Shown here in pieces: positions 1 through 12,009 of a stretch of 64,000 bases of DNA. The notes below the pieces were generated by a model. It worked only from the letters and a program-made list of their open reading frames with translations. It was not told where the DNA came from and did not search any database. Numbering within the stretch: the first letter of the stretch is position 1; each line of letters opens with the position of its first letter. Location of the stretch: NCBI RefSeq assembly GCF_007655135.1, contig NC_045132.1:18304534-18368533 (forward strand), written 5' to 3'. The translations under genes were made by a program, and so were the position numbers. The DNA is from Punica granatum. Lineage: Eukaryota; Streptophyta; Magnoliopsida; Myrtales; Lythraceae.

Positions 1-20
1 GAGATGACAAGATTAGAGGT

Positions 21-1457
21 ATGCGAGTGTTAAATTTGTTGAAAGAATTTGAAAGGCTTCAGATGGGAGAGAGAGAAACTGTGAAGGAGTTTACTGATAG
101 GCTTGTGGAGATTGCTAACAAGATTAGAGTGCTAGGAACTGGTATCAAGGATGATATGTTGGTGCAAAAGATTCGAGTTTATGTACCAGAAAGGTTCGAG
201 GCAACTATTGCTTCATTGGAGAACACTAAGGAACTTTCCGACATCAAACTTGTTGAAGTTCTTAATGCTTTGCAGGCTCAAGAGCATAGAAGTAAGATGA
301 GAAGAAAAGGAATTGCTGAAGGAATGGTTGAAGGAACTTTGTAAGCCAAAATCCAGCAAAGTTCTGGTGGAAAAGGAAAGAAAATGAAAGAATATGGCAA
401 TGCTTCTGAGATTGTTGCAGCAGAAAGATCAAGTAACAACGGAGGGGGAAAGCATTCTCCATGTCAGCACTGTGGTGGAAGGAACCATCCATATTACAAG
501 TGTTGAAGAATACCTAATGTAAAATGCAGAAAGTGTCATCAGTTTTGGCATGCTGAAGTCATTTGCAAGGAGGAAGAGACTCGACAGCAAATAGAGGCAC
601 AACCTGTAGTTGAAGAAGAGGTAGAACAACTCTTTGTTGCTTCTAGTTTTACCTCATTTGTTTCAAAAGGATGCTGGCTTGTTAATAGTGGCTACACAAA
701 CCACATGACTGTAATGTGAATCTGTTTAAAGAGCTAGATAAATCATTTTCCTCAAGAGTAAGAATTGGGAATGGAGAGTACTTGGCAGTGAAGGCTCAAG
801 GAATCGTCCAAATAGAGAGTTGTGTTGTTACAAAACTGATATATGAGGTTTTCTATGTTCAGAAGAGTGCCCAGAGTTTGTTGAGTGTTGGTCAACTTGT
901 AGAGAAAGGATACAAGGTGATGTTTGAGGAGAAAAAAATGTTTGATTTTTGATTCAAAGAGTCAGAAGACATTTGAGATTCCACAGAATAATAAGTCTTT
1001 TTCTTTGGATCCACTAAAGATGAAGTCTAAGGTGGATGATGATCAGTCTGTTGAAGGGATTACACCACTTGTAGACAAGCAACAAAGTTGTAATATTGCA
1101 GATGTAGTTTCAACAGTTGCATTTTCAGAAGTTGCAAGAGAAGAAGAAGGCAAAGCTGATAAAAGAGTGATTGTTGCAATGAAGAAGGAATTGGCTATTT
1201 TAGAGCCCAAGACAAAGTTTGATCTGGATGGCTTACCGGAAGTTTTTCAAGTTCTAAAGCAGGAGAAGATAGTTTATGAATTAAAAGAGACTCCTAGAGC
1301 TTGGTATAGAAAGATGGATGAACACCTGCTGAATTTAGGCTTTGGAAGAAGCTTGAGTAAGTCGACATTTCAGGTTAGAAAGGAAGCTGGTGCAGACCAA
1401 CTTGCACATAAGCTCAAATGTTTCTTGCAAAAGTTTGGAGTTTGCAGCAACATCTGA
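21..1457 (+). pseudogene. Ty1/copia retrotransposon gag-pol remnant, internally deleted
   Basis: Remnant of a copia polyprotein in several frames. Positions 21-344 encode a UBN2-type gag segment (VKEFTDRLVEIANKIRVLG, ending near ALQAQEHRSKMRRKG). A CCHC zinc knuckle follows at about 462-503 (CQHCGGRNHPYYKC, immediately followed by a stop), then a second knuckle-like motif near 523-570. A protease-like WLVNSG lies near 674-691, with N in place of the catalytic D. Positions 924-1457 are joined to an RT piece (LKETPRAWYRKMDEHLLNLGF, about 1280-1345). Most of integrase and RT is missing, so it is an internal deletion derivative. It is adjacent to an LTR on its right; the left end lies outside the window. 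Domain calls are from motif recognition. Confidence 0.8.
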
Positions 1458-1471
1458 TGTAAGGAGGAGAT

Positions 1472-1830
1472 TGTTGGAGTATCGTTTCAGTACTGTTGAT
1501 GTTGTCTATCCCGTGTTTATGCATTTGTTTGATATCTATCTGTCCGAGTCTTGGCTAATCATTTGTTAGCTCAGACCAGTCTGTTTCTATATGTGTCAGT
1601 TTCTCTTTATTAGATAGATTTAGACGTTTATTTGTTTAGTTCAGTTGTTGTTTTGAATTTCAAGCGTAAGGAGCAGTTACTTAGCAGTAGTTTTGTGTCC
1701 ATATATGTAGGAAAGGGTCGATGATGTATTGTGCGGTGACCGTTAATGAATTTTATCTTCTCCCCACTCTCTTTGTTTGTTCTGTTTCTTTGTCTGTCTA
1801 TCTGTTCTTCTGATCTGCAAAATTTATAGT
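1472..1830 (+). repeat. 3' LTR of the copia remnant (approximate right end)
   Basis: The purine tract AAGGAGGAGA is followed by TGTTGGAGTATC, as expected for a polypurine tract next to an LTR start. The body is T-rich and non-coding. The block at about 1668-1740 (GAGCAGTTACTTAGCAG, then ATATGTAGGAAAGGGTC) recurs in inverted orientation at about 13300-13390, supporting a dispersed LTR. The right end is uncertain: TGCA near 1816-1819 or slightly beyond, before the next element. Confidence 0.65.
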
Positions 1831-2060
1831 GCTGCGTTTGGTTTCAAAATATGATTTTAAAATCAGATTTTGATTTTGAAAAAAAGTGGTATAAATGGGG
1901 CCCACTCTTTGACTTTATATGAATTATTTTGTTTTATTGTTGAAAAAGAGTGGTATAGATGGGGCCCACTCTTTTACTTTGTATGAGTTATTTTGTTTTG
2001 TTGTTGGTAGAATTAGGTTAAAGTTATGATTTTAAAATTATATTTGCAAACCAAACAAGC
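1831..2060. mobile_element. MITE-like element with imperfect TIRs and internal duplication
   Basis: The left end GCTGCGTTTGGTTT followed by ATGATTTTAAAATCA is mirrored by TGATTTTAAAAT and AACCAAACAAGC at the right. The interior has two tandem copies of a unit of about 64 bp containing GGGGCCCACTCTTT (about 1878-1942 and 1943-2006). No coding capacity. A possible 3-bp target duplication (TAG) is weak, so the superfamily is uncertain. Confidence 0.6.
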
Positions 2061-2091
2061 CGTAGAATTCTGAGATTGAGATTGAGAGATC

Positions 2092-2531
2092 GGTCCTGTT
2101 TGGCAATGGAGTAAAACTCTATTTAACTCAACTCTAAATTTTTTAAAATTTCAAAACAACCCAAATTTTTTTAAAATTTTTAATTTTGCCCCACCTCCTT
2201 CTCTCTCGTCTAGTTCACTATTCATCGTCTTCCTCCTCCCCCTCCACTGTTCATCAATCCCTCCCGTTCGACCTCTCTTTCGCTCTCTTCATCTCAATAT
2301 CTCAACAAAGCCCCAGATGCGTGGACGAGAAGGGTTCATTCTAGTCGAAGGAGGTGAAGGGCCCGCAGAATGAATAGTGGATGAAGAGGAGGAAGACGAT
2401 GAATAGTGACCTGGAGGAGAGAGAAGGGGTGGGGCAAAATTGAAAAATTTTATAAATTTTGGGTCGTTTTGAAATTTTAAAAAGTTTAGAGTTAAGTTAA
2501 ACAGAGTTTTACTCCGTTGCCAAACAGGACC
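2092..2531. mobile_element. Foldback MITE with about 110-bp terminal inverted repeats
   Basis: The sequence starting GGTCCTGTTTGGCAATGGAG is matched in inverse by the end CCGTTGCCAAACAGGACC. Pairing continues inward through the TAAAACTCT, TTAACTCAACTC and TTTTGCCCCACC blocks. The centre is CT/GA rich with another inverted pair (AGTTCACTATTCATCGTCTTC against GAAGACGATGAATAGTGA). No ORF, no clear target-site duplication. Confidence 0.7.
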
Positions 2532-3382
2532 ACTCAGGCATAGGTAGTGGGGGGATGAAAAAAGATCAAGTAGAAAGCAATAATACCTACTTTTGATAGT
2601 TGATTATTTCCTTTCCTACATTAAAAATAATTTATTGGAAATTAGTCTATATCATGCAATATTTAAATAAAATCATAATTATCTTAATCAACATATGAAA
2701 TTTTTATATGAGGTACCTATAATCAAATTCCTAACATCACGCACCTTTTCTTTTATGTTTCATTCATATTCTGAAGCGGTTAACAATTTCGTCACTCCAA
2801 AATATCTATATATTCTCCCTTCTTTTTTTCCTTGGATTTTAGTTTGATTTATTGTTCACAATCGAATAGAAATTATTTATCTATTTTCCCATAAATAGAA
2901 CATTTATATTTTGTTAGAATTAACATGTATTTGATACAAATTATTCGTTGTAATAATTTATTGATATCTATAACATAAAATCCACCCGATTTGATTCAGT
3001 TGTAACTAAAAATTATTCAATTTCTACTCGTGCAAACGTATCCGTGCCTAATGGGATGCAAGGTTGTATGAAGCTCGCGGGGGCCAAAATATGCTAAATC
3101 TCAAACTTCATAGTGCACATAAAATCAACCAGAAAATTGAATCCATAAAGGCCGATACACTCGCTAGGGTTTTTGAGTTACGTCATTGTTGCAGTGGAAG
3201 AACTTGGACGCAGTGAAGAAGGAGACGGATGTGGAGAGCATTGCCGAGATTTGCTCTCTCCAGATCTCGACATGTCGCCTGGAATTTTCTTTATTTCCGA
3301 TTACTTTCCCTGCAAGGCCATCCAAGTGGCCCCCCTCGAATTAATTATCTCCTGCTGTCGTATTCCGGCTCCTTCACCCTAA
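2532..3382. other. Intergenic, AT-rich; no gene recognised
   Basis: AT-rich sequence without recognisable coding or repeat structure up to about 3160. Short open frames at 3173-3435 lead into the broken 5' end of the PPR-like pseudogene and may be its decayed first segment or leader. Confidence 0.5.
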
Positions 3383-5055
3383 TGGTGGGCCTGCGAGATT
3401 CTTCTCTGACCAGTCGGCTTTCGGGGCGAACCTGAGCCGAAGATGGTCCCCTCGAGGCCGTGGAAATGGCTACTGGTGAATCTTATGATGACCAGATGGA
3501 AGATGTCGTAGGCGGTGGTGTTGGTGTGAGCTTGCCTATTAATTTTCCATATAGTTTTTTTGGCGGCGACGAAATCTGGGAGATCAGCCCGAAGGAAATG
3601 GAGAATGTGCTGTCCCTTCCTGGAGTCTAAACTCAACAGCACGCACTTGCCAAGGCCGTGGCAGGAGAAGTTCGTGTTCCAAGGGCTCCAAACTCCGCAT
3701 ATTCTAGGCGAGAATCTCATCAAGTTTGTTCAGTGGGCTTTGTCGGGCTGTTCAAAATCTTCAGATTACATATCAAGCTTTTTAGTCGAAGCTTTGGATC
3801 AGGACGTGTGCGAAGGCAACCCTACGAAGAAAGAGGCTTACATGTTCTGGGATTTTGTCCGGAACAAGGCCGGATTGGATGATGGAATTTTGAACGACTT
3901 GCTTGAAATGTTCTCGAGGCTGGGTGAAGGCCAGGGTGCCCTTTTGGTTCTTGACGAGTTTGATCGATATTATAGTGTTCCCGATGCTAGGTCTTATTAT
4001 TTCACGATAGATGTGCTATGTAATTGCAGATCTTATGACCTTGCCTGGTCCATGTGCGAGGAAATGCTCGGCTTAGGGACCCTGCCTGAGGGAGAAGAAG
4101 TCGGGAGCATCATCTCTTGGCTCTGCCGGGGGAAGCTGGCTAAATCTGTTCGTGCCCTTTACTCCGCTTTAAAGGAGGAGCTCCTTCCTCCATCAGCCAT
4201 CAGCTTCTTGATCACCTCATTGTCCCTGGAGCATGAGACAGTGAAGTTAGCTCGAAAGATGCTAGGTGACTTTAATGAAGGGGCCAGAAGATATGCAATC
4301 AAGCCATTTTCGGTAGTTATCAGTGGCTTGTGCTGGAGCAAGGACTTGGATGGTGCGAAGAAGTTCTTGCACGAGATGATCGAGTTCGGCCCACCTCCTG
4401 GAAATGTGGTGTTTAACTAGGTTGTAAATGGATTTTCCAAGGCTAGAGAGGTGGAGACGTCAATGGAGGTGAAGAAGCTAATGGAGCAACTGGGTCTGAA
4501 GCCCGATTTGTTCACTTACCCAGTTATCTCATGAGAAGCTTTGTGAGTGATGGTGAGATGGAGGAGGCGAAGAAGAAGCACAAGAAGCTGAGCCCTGTCA
4601 TGTACCCCACGCTCAGCAGGGGATACTGCAAGCTCGAGGATTTTGACAAAGCTTTAGAACTGTTGAGAGAGATGAAGAGCTTTGGGTTTGAACCCGACGC
4701 AAACGGGTACAGTAAGCTGATCCAATCTCTCCACTTGAAGGCTCTTGACAAGGAAACAACTGAGAAGTTGATGGAGGAAACGAAGCAGAGCCGGTTGTAT
4801 CTAAATGGGACCACACGAGGTCCCGTAAGGGCTGTGAAAGAACTTGAAGGGGAGAGGAGTCGGCGGCTGAAGAAACAAGAACAGAAGCTTAGACAGTTTT
4901 CGGTTGCAAATCGATCGAACCTAAGCCAATCAGATGATGTTTATTCATTTGGCATGCTGTATCTCCACGAATTTGAGCCTTCTAACTACTTCTTTCAACT
5001 TCACATCTCTATGCATTTACCGAATCGGAGCATGGTCCTGAACTTCGGATGCTGA
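3383..5055 (+). pseudogene. Pentatricopeptide/TPR-like (PPR) protein pseudogene
   Basis: Helical-repeat protein of the plant PPR type, in pieces over several frames. An N-terminal piece opens at 3466 and stops at 3628-3630. The main block (about 3632-4420) contains EAYMFWDFVRNKAG, then repeats such as SYYFTIDVLCNCRSYDLAWS, ISFLITSLSLEHETVKLARK and FSVVISGLCWSKDLDGAKKF. TAG at 4418-4420 interrupts it. The same frame resumes and ends at TGA near 4531, and the protein then continues in another frame from about 4531 (PTLSRGYCKLEDFDKALELL, GFEPDANGYSKLIQSLH). That makes at least one premature stop and two to three frameshifts. No introns are seen, usual for the family. Known PPR proteins bind organellar RNA; this copy is very unlikely to make one. 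Confidence 0.8.
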
Positions 5056-6637
5056 TTTTTGGATGTCGCGATAATTAGTTAGCCACTAATACCAATTTCT
5101 TGGTAAGATTTCGAGCAACCCTTTGCAAATATTGGAGGGATATTAACGATAAGACCTTCATGATATACGAATTGCGTTCTGATCAATGGACTAGAAGATA
5201 GTTCATTTATTTAAGGCGGAGATACTTCGAGAAATGGGAATCACCGAGATGGCGGAAGGTACATTCTCGGCCAAAATCGGGAGAGCTTTGGCCCCTATTC
5301 ATCACCACTTCATGCCGTAAGCTTCATAGTTCTCCCGAATACTTGCTTTAGGGTCTTCCTCTCGTATAAAACTACAGCATTATATTCCCCATTTCCCTTG
5401 AGATGGATGTGTCCTTACAAAGAGAACATAAGGATAGTATGAAGGGATTCTTTGTTAAAATTTGATGTTCCCACAATGATTCAAATGTGTCCTCACGATT
5501 GCTTGTGCTCGAGGGAATACAAAATAGCGGAGCAAGTAAAAGTATAAGTAGCATAGCAAAAATGCGTTGCTTGTCATTAATATTTAAGTTTGCTCACGGT
5601 AATTGTGCCCTTCTGGGAGAATCAAGAACGACATCTTTGGATGGCACTCGCTAGTACTAGTATACATATATATGAGAATTTTTAATTGGCTAGTTGTAAA
5701 TAGCCCCAGGTCCAATTTTCTATTAATAGGACTTTTGGAGAATTGAATATCAATTTTGTCCCTAAAATGGACATGTTACATCAATCGGATCCCTCACACC
5801 AAAACTACATCACCTGAGTCCCTTGTAACATCAATTAGGTCCTTTATACTATCAATTGGGTCATTTGTCATATCAATTAGGTCTTTTGTAGCTTCATTGT
5901 GGTCTCTCCATCCTTACCATCATAACTCTGTTAAGGACCCAAATGTACTGATTATCAAAAAAGCCCTTCATTATTATTATTATTATTATTTCCTGTTGTC
6001 CTTACATACTCTCTTATCCCCTCCTTTCTCTACTGTAAATGGTGTTCAAGCTGTTCGTTCTCTTCGCTCGGACCACCGATCAATGAGTTACTTGTTTCTA
6101 TGGAAATCTAATATATATATATATATATATATATAAAGCTACAATTTGATAACGAGAGTTGAGTCAAAAAGTAAAGAAACAACTTGAAAATTTTGACTTA
6201 AATTTAAGTTTTTATCACCATACTATAAATTTTCAAATGACTATATCTTTTAAATCATTTAATGAAATCACGAGCTGTAAATTCTTATAGCTTCCTTACA
6301 ATCCAAAAACTCTAACCATACGAAAGTTTTAGAAAGAATCTACCATTAACATACACTTCCGACTGATCAATTTCTCGACGGATTCATCACGTGAGATCCC
6401 GATTGATATCAGTTTCAATGCTTACATAGATTAAATTGCGCAGGTGACCCAAGGTAGGATTACAATGAAGAATATATAGTAAAAGGTGGAGCATTTATAA
6501 TCTAAAGAAGTGCTTGTAACAGGGGATCTCACCCAATAATCATGCCTTAAACACAATGCATAAAAAACTGAAAGAATTTTGATAATTTTCATCTTATTCA
6601 TACATGCATAACCACTTGTATGAGCTGATATATGTAC
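5056..6637. other. Intergenic with microsatellites and a MULE-end-like repeat
   Basis: No gene recognised. It holds an (ATT)n run at about 5969-5990, a (TA)n run at about 6110-6135, and from about 5739 a sequence (GAGAATTGAATATCAATTTT) resembling in inverse orientation the block ending near 17569. Between about 5760 and 5900 it repeats short modules of the kind ACATCAATTAGGTCC. Confidence 0.5.
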
Positions 6638-6805
6638 CTTTGACGAACTTTACGAGGACCAAGGTGACTCGCAGTCAAAGTCGGCGGCAGAACATGCCCT
6701 ACTATAAGGCCGGGACAAGCTGCCACTACCACAAACCCGTTTTCTCTCATGTAGTCAAAAGCGGAACTTTCTGCTTCAGTCTTCGAAAAACAATATATAC
6801 CAGTT
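6638..6805 (-). pseudogene. Single exon of a cinnamoyl-CoA reductase-like SDR, broken
   Basis: On the minus strand, an exon bounded by an AG acceptor (before 6805) and a GT donor (after 6638) encodes YCFSKTEAESSAFDYMRENG and VVVAACPGLIVGHVLPPTL. These match the YxxxK catalytic motif and following helix of extended SDRs of the cinnamoyl-CoA/dihydroflavonol reductase group. At the exon start, about four extra bases in the ATAT stretch shift the frame just before the motif. No neighbouring exons of the gene were recognised, so this is an isolated fragment. Confidence 0.7.
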
Positions 6806-7033
6806 CTGTTGGAACACAAAAAGATAAGGCAAAGGGAAACCAAAGTAACGCCAAACTTAGGAATAGTCGAAATTCTGTATCAACAGCTTTCCTATTTAGT
6901 ACGAAGTATTAAGTAAATTTCATCAAAATGTTGGGGAAAATGGCCCTTAAATCCAATAGGTAATGAATCAAGAAACTGGGCATCCAATGAATCAAGAAAC
7001 CTCTTTGCAGCTGCGCTCTTCTATGCTGTAAGT

Positions 7034-7765
7034 AACGCATCCTCTTCTGTCTCCGCCACTCCCATGGTGGAATGGGCAATGGGATCATCCTTAGCCCACA
7101 GATCGACATTCTTTTCCCTTGCCACTTCTTCTCACTGAAAGTTTATACACGCTCTTCATTATTGTAAATATTTTGATATCAACGAAAGCTCACTTAGAAT
7201 AATTAACCTGGACAAGGCTAGCACGGTTGTCATGATATTTGTAGTGCCAAGCCATCCCATAACTTAGAAGAATTTCTTGTTATAATTTTACAATAAATGG
7301 TGACCTATTAATGAAAAAAAAAGAGTTGAATTTAAAACCTCAAACAAAGATGTACCTAAAGAAAAATGTCATAATGAAAAGAAAATGTAGCGTAGTATCG
7401 CATGCCTCGCCTGTTAACCTAGAGGTTGCATGTCCGATACCTAGTGGGACTATTAGTATTCATTTATTAGTTATTTAGGATTTATCTTTCATTGCACTGG
7501 GTATTGGATTTCCTTTGTAACTGGATTAAAAATGCCATCATGTTATACATCATCCACATCACATCCGTATTTGTCCTTGTCATAGGCAATGACAGTCAAT
7601 GGTGTACCTTGCACTAATCTTCTGAGGCTATTCTTGGGCAAGAATCTTCTGATGCCATTCTTCGACTCTTGCCCATATTCTTGATCAACCTCAGGTGCAT
7701 CTATTCCACGTGTGACTTGCCTAAATGGTAAGCTCTGGAGACTTGAATCACAATGTATAGCAGGT
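7034..7765 (-). pseudogene. SNase-type Ca2+-dependent nuclease (CAN-like) pseudogene fragment
   Basis: Three minus-strand exon-like blocks resemble plant staphylococcal-nuclease-like CAN proteins. Block 1 (7765 to about 7530) has RGIDAPEVDQEYGQE and LTVIAYDKDKYG, the family's Asp-containing strand and the DRYG-like motif. It then meets a TAA in VDDV-stop-HDG. Block 2 (7275-7208) has GMAWHYKYHDNRASL, the AWHY motif. Block 3 (7134 to about 7034) has EEVAREKNVDLWA and PPWEWRRQKR, but in two frames, and begins with TGA where a Trp codon is expected. Splice-like AG and GT borders are retained, so it is a genomic duplicate, not a retrocopy. The N-terminal part is absent. Intact relatives cleave DNA and RNA using Ca2+; this copy is not functional. 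Confidence 0.75.
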
Positions 7766-8552
7766 CTGTAAATAAAAGGCATTCTTTTTTTTTTTCCTAA
7801 GTTATGTTAGCTCTATTACTTTGCACTACAAAAGTTCGGATACTTCTTTGGTTCTCCAATTCTTTTCTTAAAATACCCCCGCTTCATTTATACGTAGTGA
7901 ATAGGTTCTTTCTTCCTTTTGAAATTATTCCAGCCTTTTTCTCAACTTCCATTCCTTCTTTAGGTGATTGGTTTTATTGATGAAAGAAGAACTAAAGAGA
8001 AAGGTTATGAGCCAATGTTAAAGGAGACCTTCTGTGATGAGGTGAGGCAGAGGGAAATGATGACGTTAACTGTTATCTACATTTTCATTGACTAGGGTTC
8101 AGCTACCATGATAAGAGTATGATGAGCTCACTTCACATCCCAATATGCAGATTTAAGTCTCTTCATAGCCCTTAAAACTTCACATATTTTGTGCAGTTAG
8201 ACGAGCTGAGGCAAATATATGAGGAATTGCCAGAGTTTTTGGAACAGGTGCTCAGTAGTCCAAATTTTCATTCGTAAAATTGAGGGTGGGCACACACAAA
8301 CTTCTTCTAATTTGATTAGCTCTTTTTAGGTTTCTTCATTGGAACTTTCCCATCTTCCAGACATGTGGAAGGAGAAGCCTGCTCCTTGTATTGTATATAT
8401 CCAACAAATAGGTAATCTTATTCATTATTTTGGTTAGTGGTGGATTTCTGTTAACATTTTTCATCATAAGTTGTTGCTTTCATGACGTTTGATTAGCACC
8501 TGAGAGAATCTGCATGATCATCCATGAAGGCCAGTTAGTTTGTTTATTTTTG

Positions 8553-8572
8553 TCTCTCTCTCTCTCTCTCTG
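8553..8572. repeat. (CT)n microsatellite
   Basis: Run of TCTCTCTC repeats within an MSH5-pseudogene intron. Confidence 0.8.
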
Positions 8573-11500
8573 CTGAAGTATGTATTTCCCATTTGTTGTA
8601 AGAAACTCGATTGCAACTTGCTTTGAAGAGTTTCCATCTGATCAGCTTTTGAACAAGACAAACTCTAAAGATACACAAGTATTCTAATATAGTTCTAGAT
8701 AACACAACCTTTTTTTTTCTTTTATTATTTTCTGTCCCTTTTCTTTTTCAGCCTTCTTTTTATGTCTCTATTTTTTAAGAGTGATAACTGCGAAATTTTC
8801 AAGCCTTGGATTTGGAATGCATCTTTAACAAATGCATTTGGTTAGTCCCACTGATTCTGTTGTTTTATCTTCAGGATATCTGATGTGAGCTTTTGAAGAA
8901 AAACTTGATGTGACACTCGGAAGGGTTCAAGATTTTGAATTTGCTGTAAGTAGATGTGTTCTTGAAACCTATAATGATGCAAGTTCATGACTTGACTGAG
9001 ATGGTTTTGTGTATATATTATGTACGTACTTAAAATATGGATCATATGCAAATGCAGTTCTCTGACACAAATGGAGATACGAAAAGGTTCTTCTTCTACA
9101 ATTCCAAGACACGAGAATTAGATGCCCTTTTTGGAGACATTTATCACAAAATTTTGGGTCCATATTTTGAACTACTTTCATCTCTGAAGTTTCTCTATAA
9201 TATGTGAACACTTATGGATTTTTCTTTCACAAAATTCATGAATGAGAAGATATGGAACGGGGAAATTATCAGAGACTTGGTATCACATACACTTGTGTTC
9301 TCAGAACATCTGCTTGAGACAGTGAATTTTGCTGCTGAACTTGATTGGTAAGGGCCACTCAGCTACTCCCCCGACTGTTCTTTCTTGCGCGCATTTGCTT
9401 GGTGCTCTGTTTATTCACCTAAAATATTTTGTCCTTATTATGTGAGCTAATCCCATTTATATGTGTGAACATATTAAGTCTAATGACGCTGACTGTATTA
9501 ACTTCTTGTTTAAGCTACTTGTCACTGACATTGGTTGCTCGTCAGAACAATTATGTGAGGCCCACATTGACTGATTAAAATTTGCTTGATATACAAAACG
9601 GAAGGTATGGACTGTCAATATGCCCCACAATTCTTCAGAAAAACTTTATGTAACATTGGAAGCATGATTTGTAACAAGTGGTTATGTCACATTTCCAGGC
9701 GTGTTTTGTAGGAAATGACAGTTGACACTTTCATACCGAATGATACAACTATTTTTAGAGATGGTAACTGGAATTATACGATGTACTCTGTCATGCCATT
9801 GTCTGAGTTCCTTTGACCAAGTCTAATCCAATCTTGCAGGATTCAGAACGGATAAATATAATCACTGGTCCCAATTACTCAGGCAAAAGTATCTACATAA
9901 AGCAGGTCAGCGATATCCCTTTAAGAAGCAAAAATTGAAACATAGTTTCTTGGTTAGGTGTTTTTCCATTCCATCTTTTTTAGTAATACTTCCAGTACTT
10001 GACAATGAGCTCCCAAATTGCTTTCTAGATTGTTAATTTAAGCCTTGCAGTTGGCAAATAAACTTCTAGTTGAGTAGGTGCGAGTTTCTATAATTACATT
10101 ATATGCCTGCGACAGTCTTGTCTAGTCTGCACGCGTAGTCTTGGGCAGTTGCTGTTTCCTTTTGTCATTAGTAGGTCTACCCAACCATAAAAAGTTATTG
10201 GAGTTTTTTCCCCGCTAATTTCGACTATGGAGTTTCATGTGTAAAAATTACTTGAATGGCTACATAGTAACCTCGGGAGCATCTTTTCACTTTGATTAAA
10301 ATATCTCTTCCAGGTTGCTCTCATTGTCTTCCTTGCACATATTGGAAGTTTTGTACCGGCAGATGATGCAACTGTGGGTTTGACTGATAGGTTGTACGAC
10401 TTACTCTGATACCGAAGCTATGGTACAGGCCACGCTTATGTTGAAGTTTGGTAACATATGAATCTAAACAGGATTTTTTGTGCAATGGGTAGGAAACTCA
10501 TGACTGCAGAACAATCAACCTTCATGATTGATCTTCATCAAGTAGGCATGATGCTAAGGCACGTCAAAATGGGATGAGTACTCTTTGTCAATTTATTTTA
10601 TTGTTATATATATTGTTGTTATTGCTCTTAGTATTTCCTATGCGTGCCTTTGATTATCCTTATGTTCGCTGCTCGTGGTCCAGTGTAGGTATTCGAAAGT
10701 GGAAACTAGCTGGCTCTGGAGGGTTCTCCAGTATTTGAGAATTAAATTTCACATAATCTAGTTGTTCCTGTTACTTCATCTAAACTACGCAGGCATGTGA
10801 CTTCAAAATCATTATGCCTGCTAGATGAATTCGGGAAAGGCACTCTAAATGAAAGTTGGTAGGTCTCGACTAAAACCAATAGAAGCGTGGATATGTTTTA
10901 TTTCTAATTGTTGCTGATACTCGCCTTTAGATGGAGTTGGCCTGCTTGTTGGAGCAATAAATTACTTTGTCATGTGCGATCAACCCCCAAAGGTTTGGGT
11001 TGAATGTCATAATCATGTTTCTCATGAATCAGTTCTACATTTATCAGTTGTATCGTCCTTGAGAAGTTAGTAGCAAGCCCATATGAAAGAGGATGACCAC
11101 TGTAATTTGTGGAATGAGAGAAGCCTATCTCTGCAAATTGTACTGGCAAACTTATTCCCAACAAGATCATAAACTATGATTATAAATAAAAGCCAAGTCA
11201 TCATACTCAGAAGTAGACCTTCTGTACATTATCTATAGAGATTGAATCAAATTTTATTATGTTCTGTGGCGTATTCCAGGTTTTGGTATGCACTCACCTC
11301 ACTGAATTACTTGATGAGAGCTATTTGCTGAAGGTATGAGATGCCTTTCAGTCATCTGCAGCTGCTGTTTCCTCTTTGGGAGGTTACATATCGATTTTTC
11401 ATGACAATGTTAGTCGGAGAAGATCAAGTTCTACACCATGAGTGTGCTAAGGCATGAAGATGCTTCAGCAGATACTGAAGACATTGTATTTCTTTACCAG

Positions 11501-12009
11501 TATAACTTACCTCTGTTCTTGATCGCATGAAGTAGCAATCAGAAGTTTTTAGTTTCACTATCTGATAATTGGGCTTTCGACATTGAAGGATCCTCCTTTG
11601 ACAAGATTGCCATTCTTTGTTCAGGCTAGTTCCTGGATACACGCTTTCGAGCTAAGGTAAGCACAGATATGTATGCTTAGTGTTATGATGCATTTCATAA
11701 TGCTTTATCAGGAAACTCACATCTAAGTTATACTTTCTCCAGGTCTCCAGTGTGCTCTCCTCGCTGGTATACTTCTAAGCTCTCTTAAGCTGTGAAAATG
11801 AGAAATTTGTCGCTTAAAATGAGAAATATTTGTGCCATGCCTTGTCCAGAAATTTTAACGAGAGGATTACTTAGGTGCTCCGAGAAGATAATGATCTGCA
11901 GAATTTACTAATGAAGCCGTGTTGTTTTTCTACTGTCACGAGATGGTGCTTTCATCATAAAAGTTCTTTCTAGTAGAACTCTTTCGGGCAAACTATCAGC
12001 CATGCTTAT

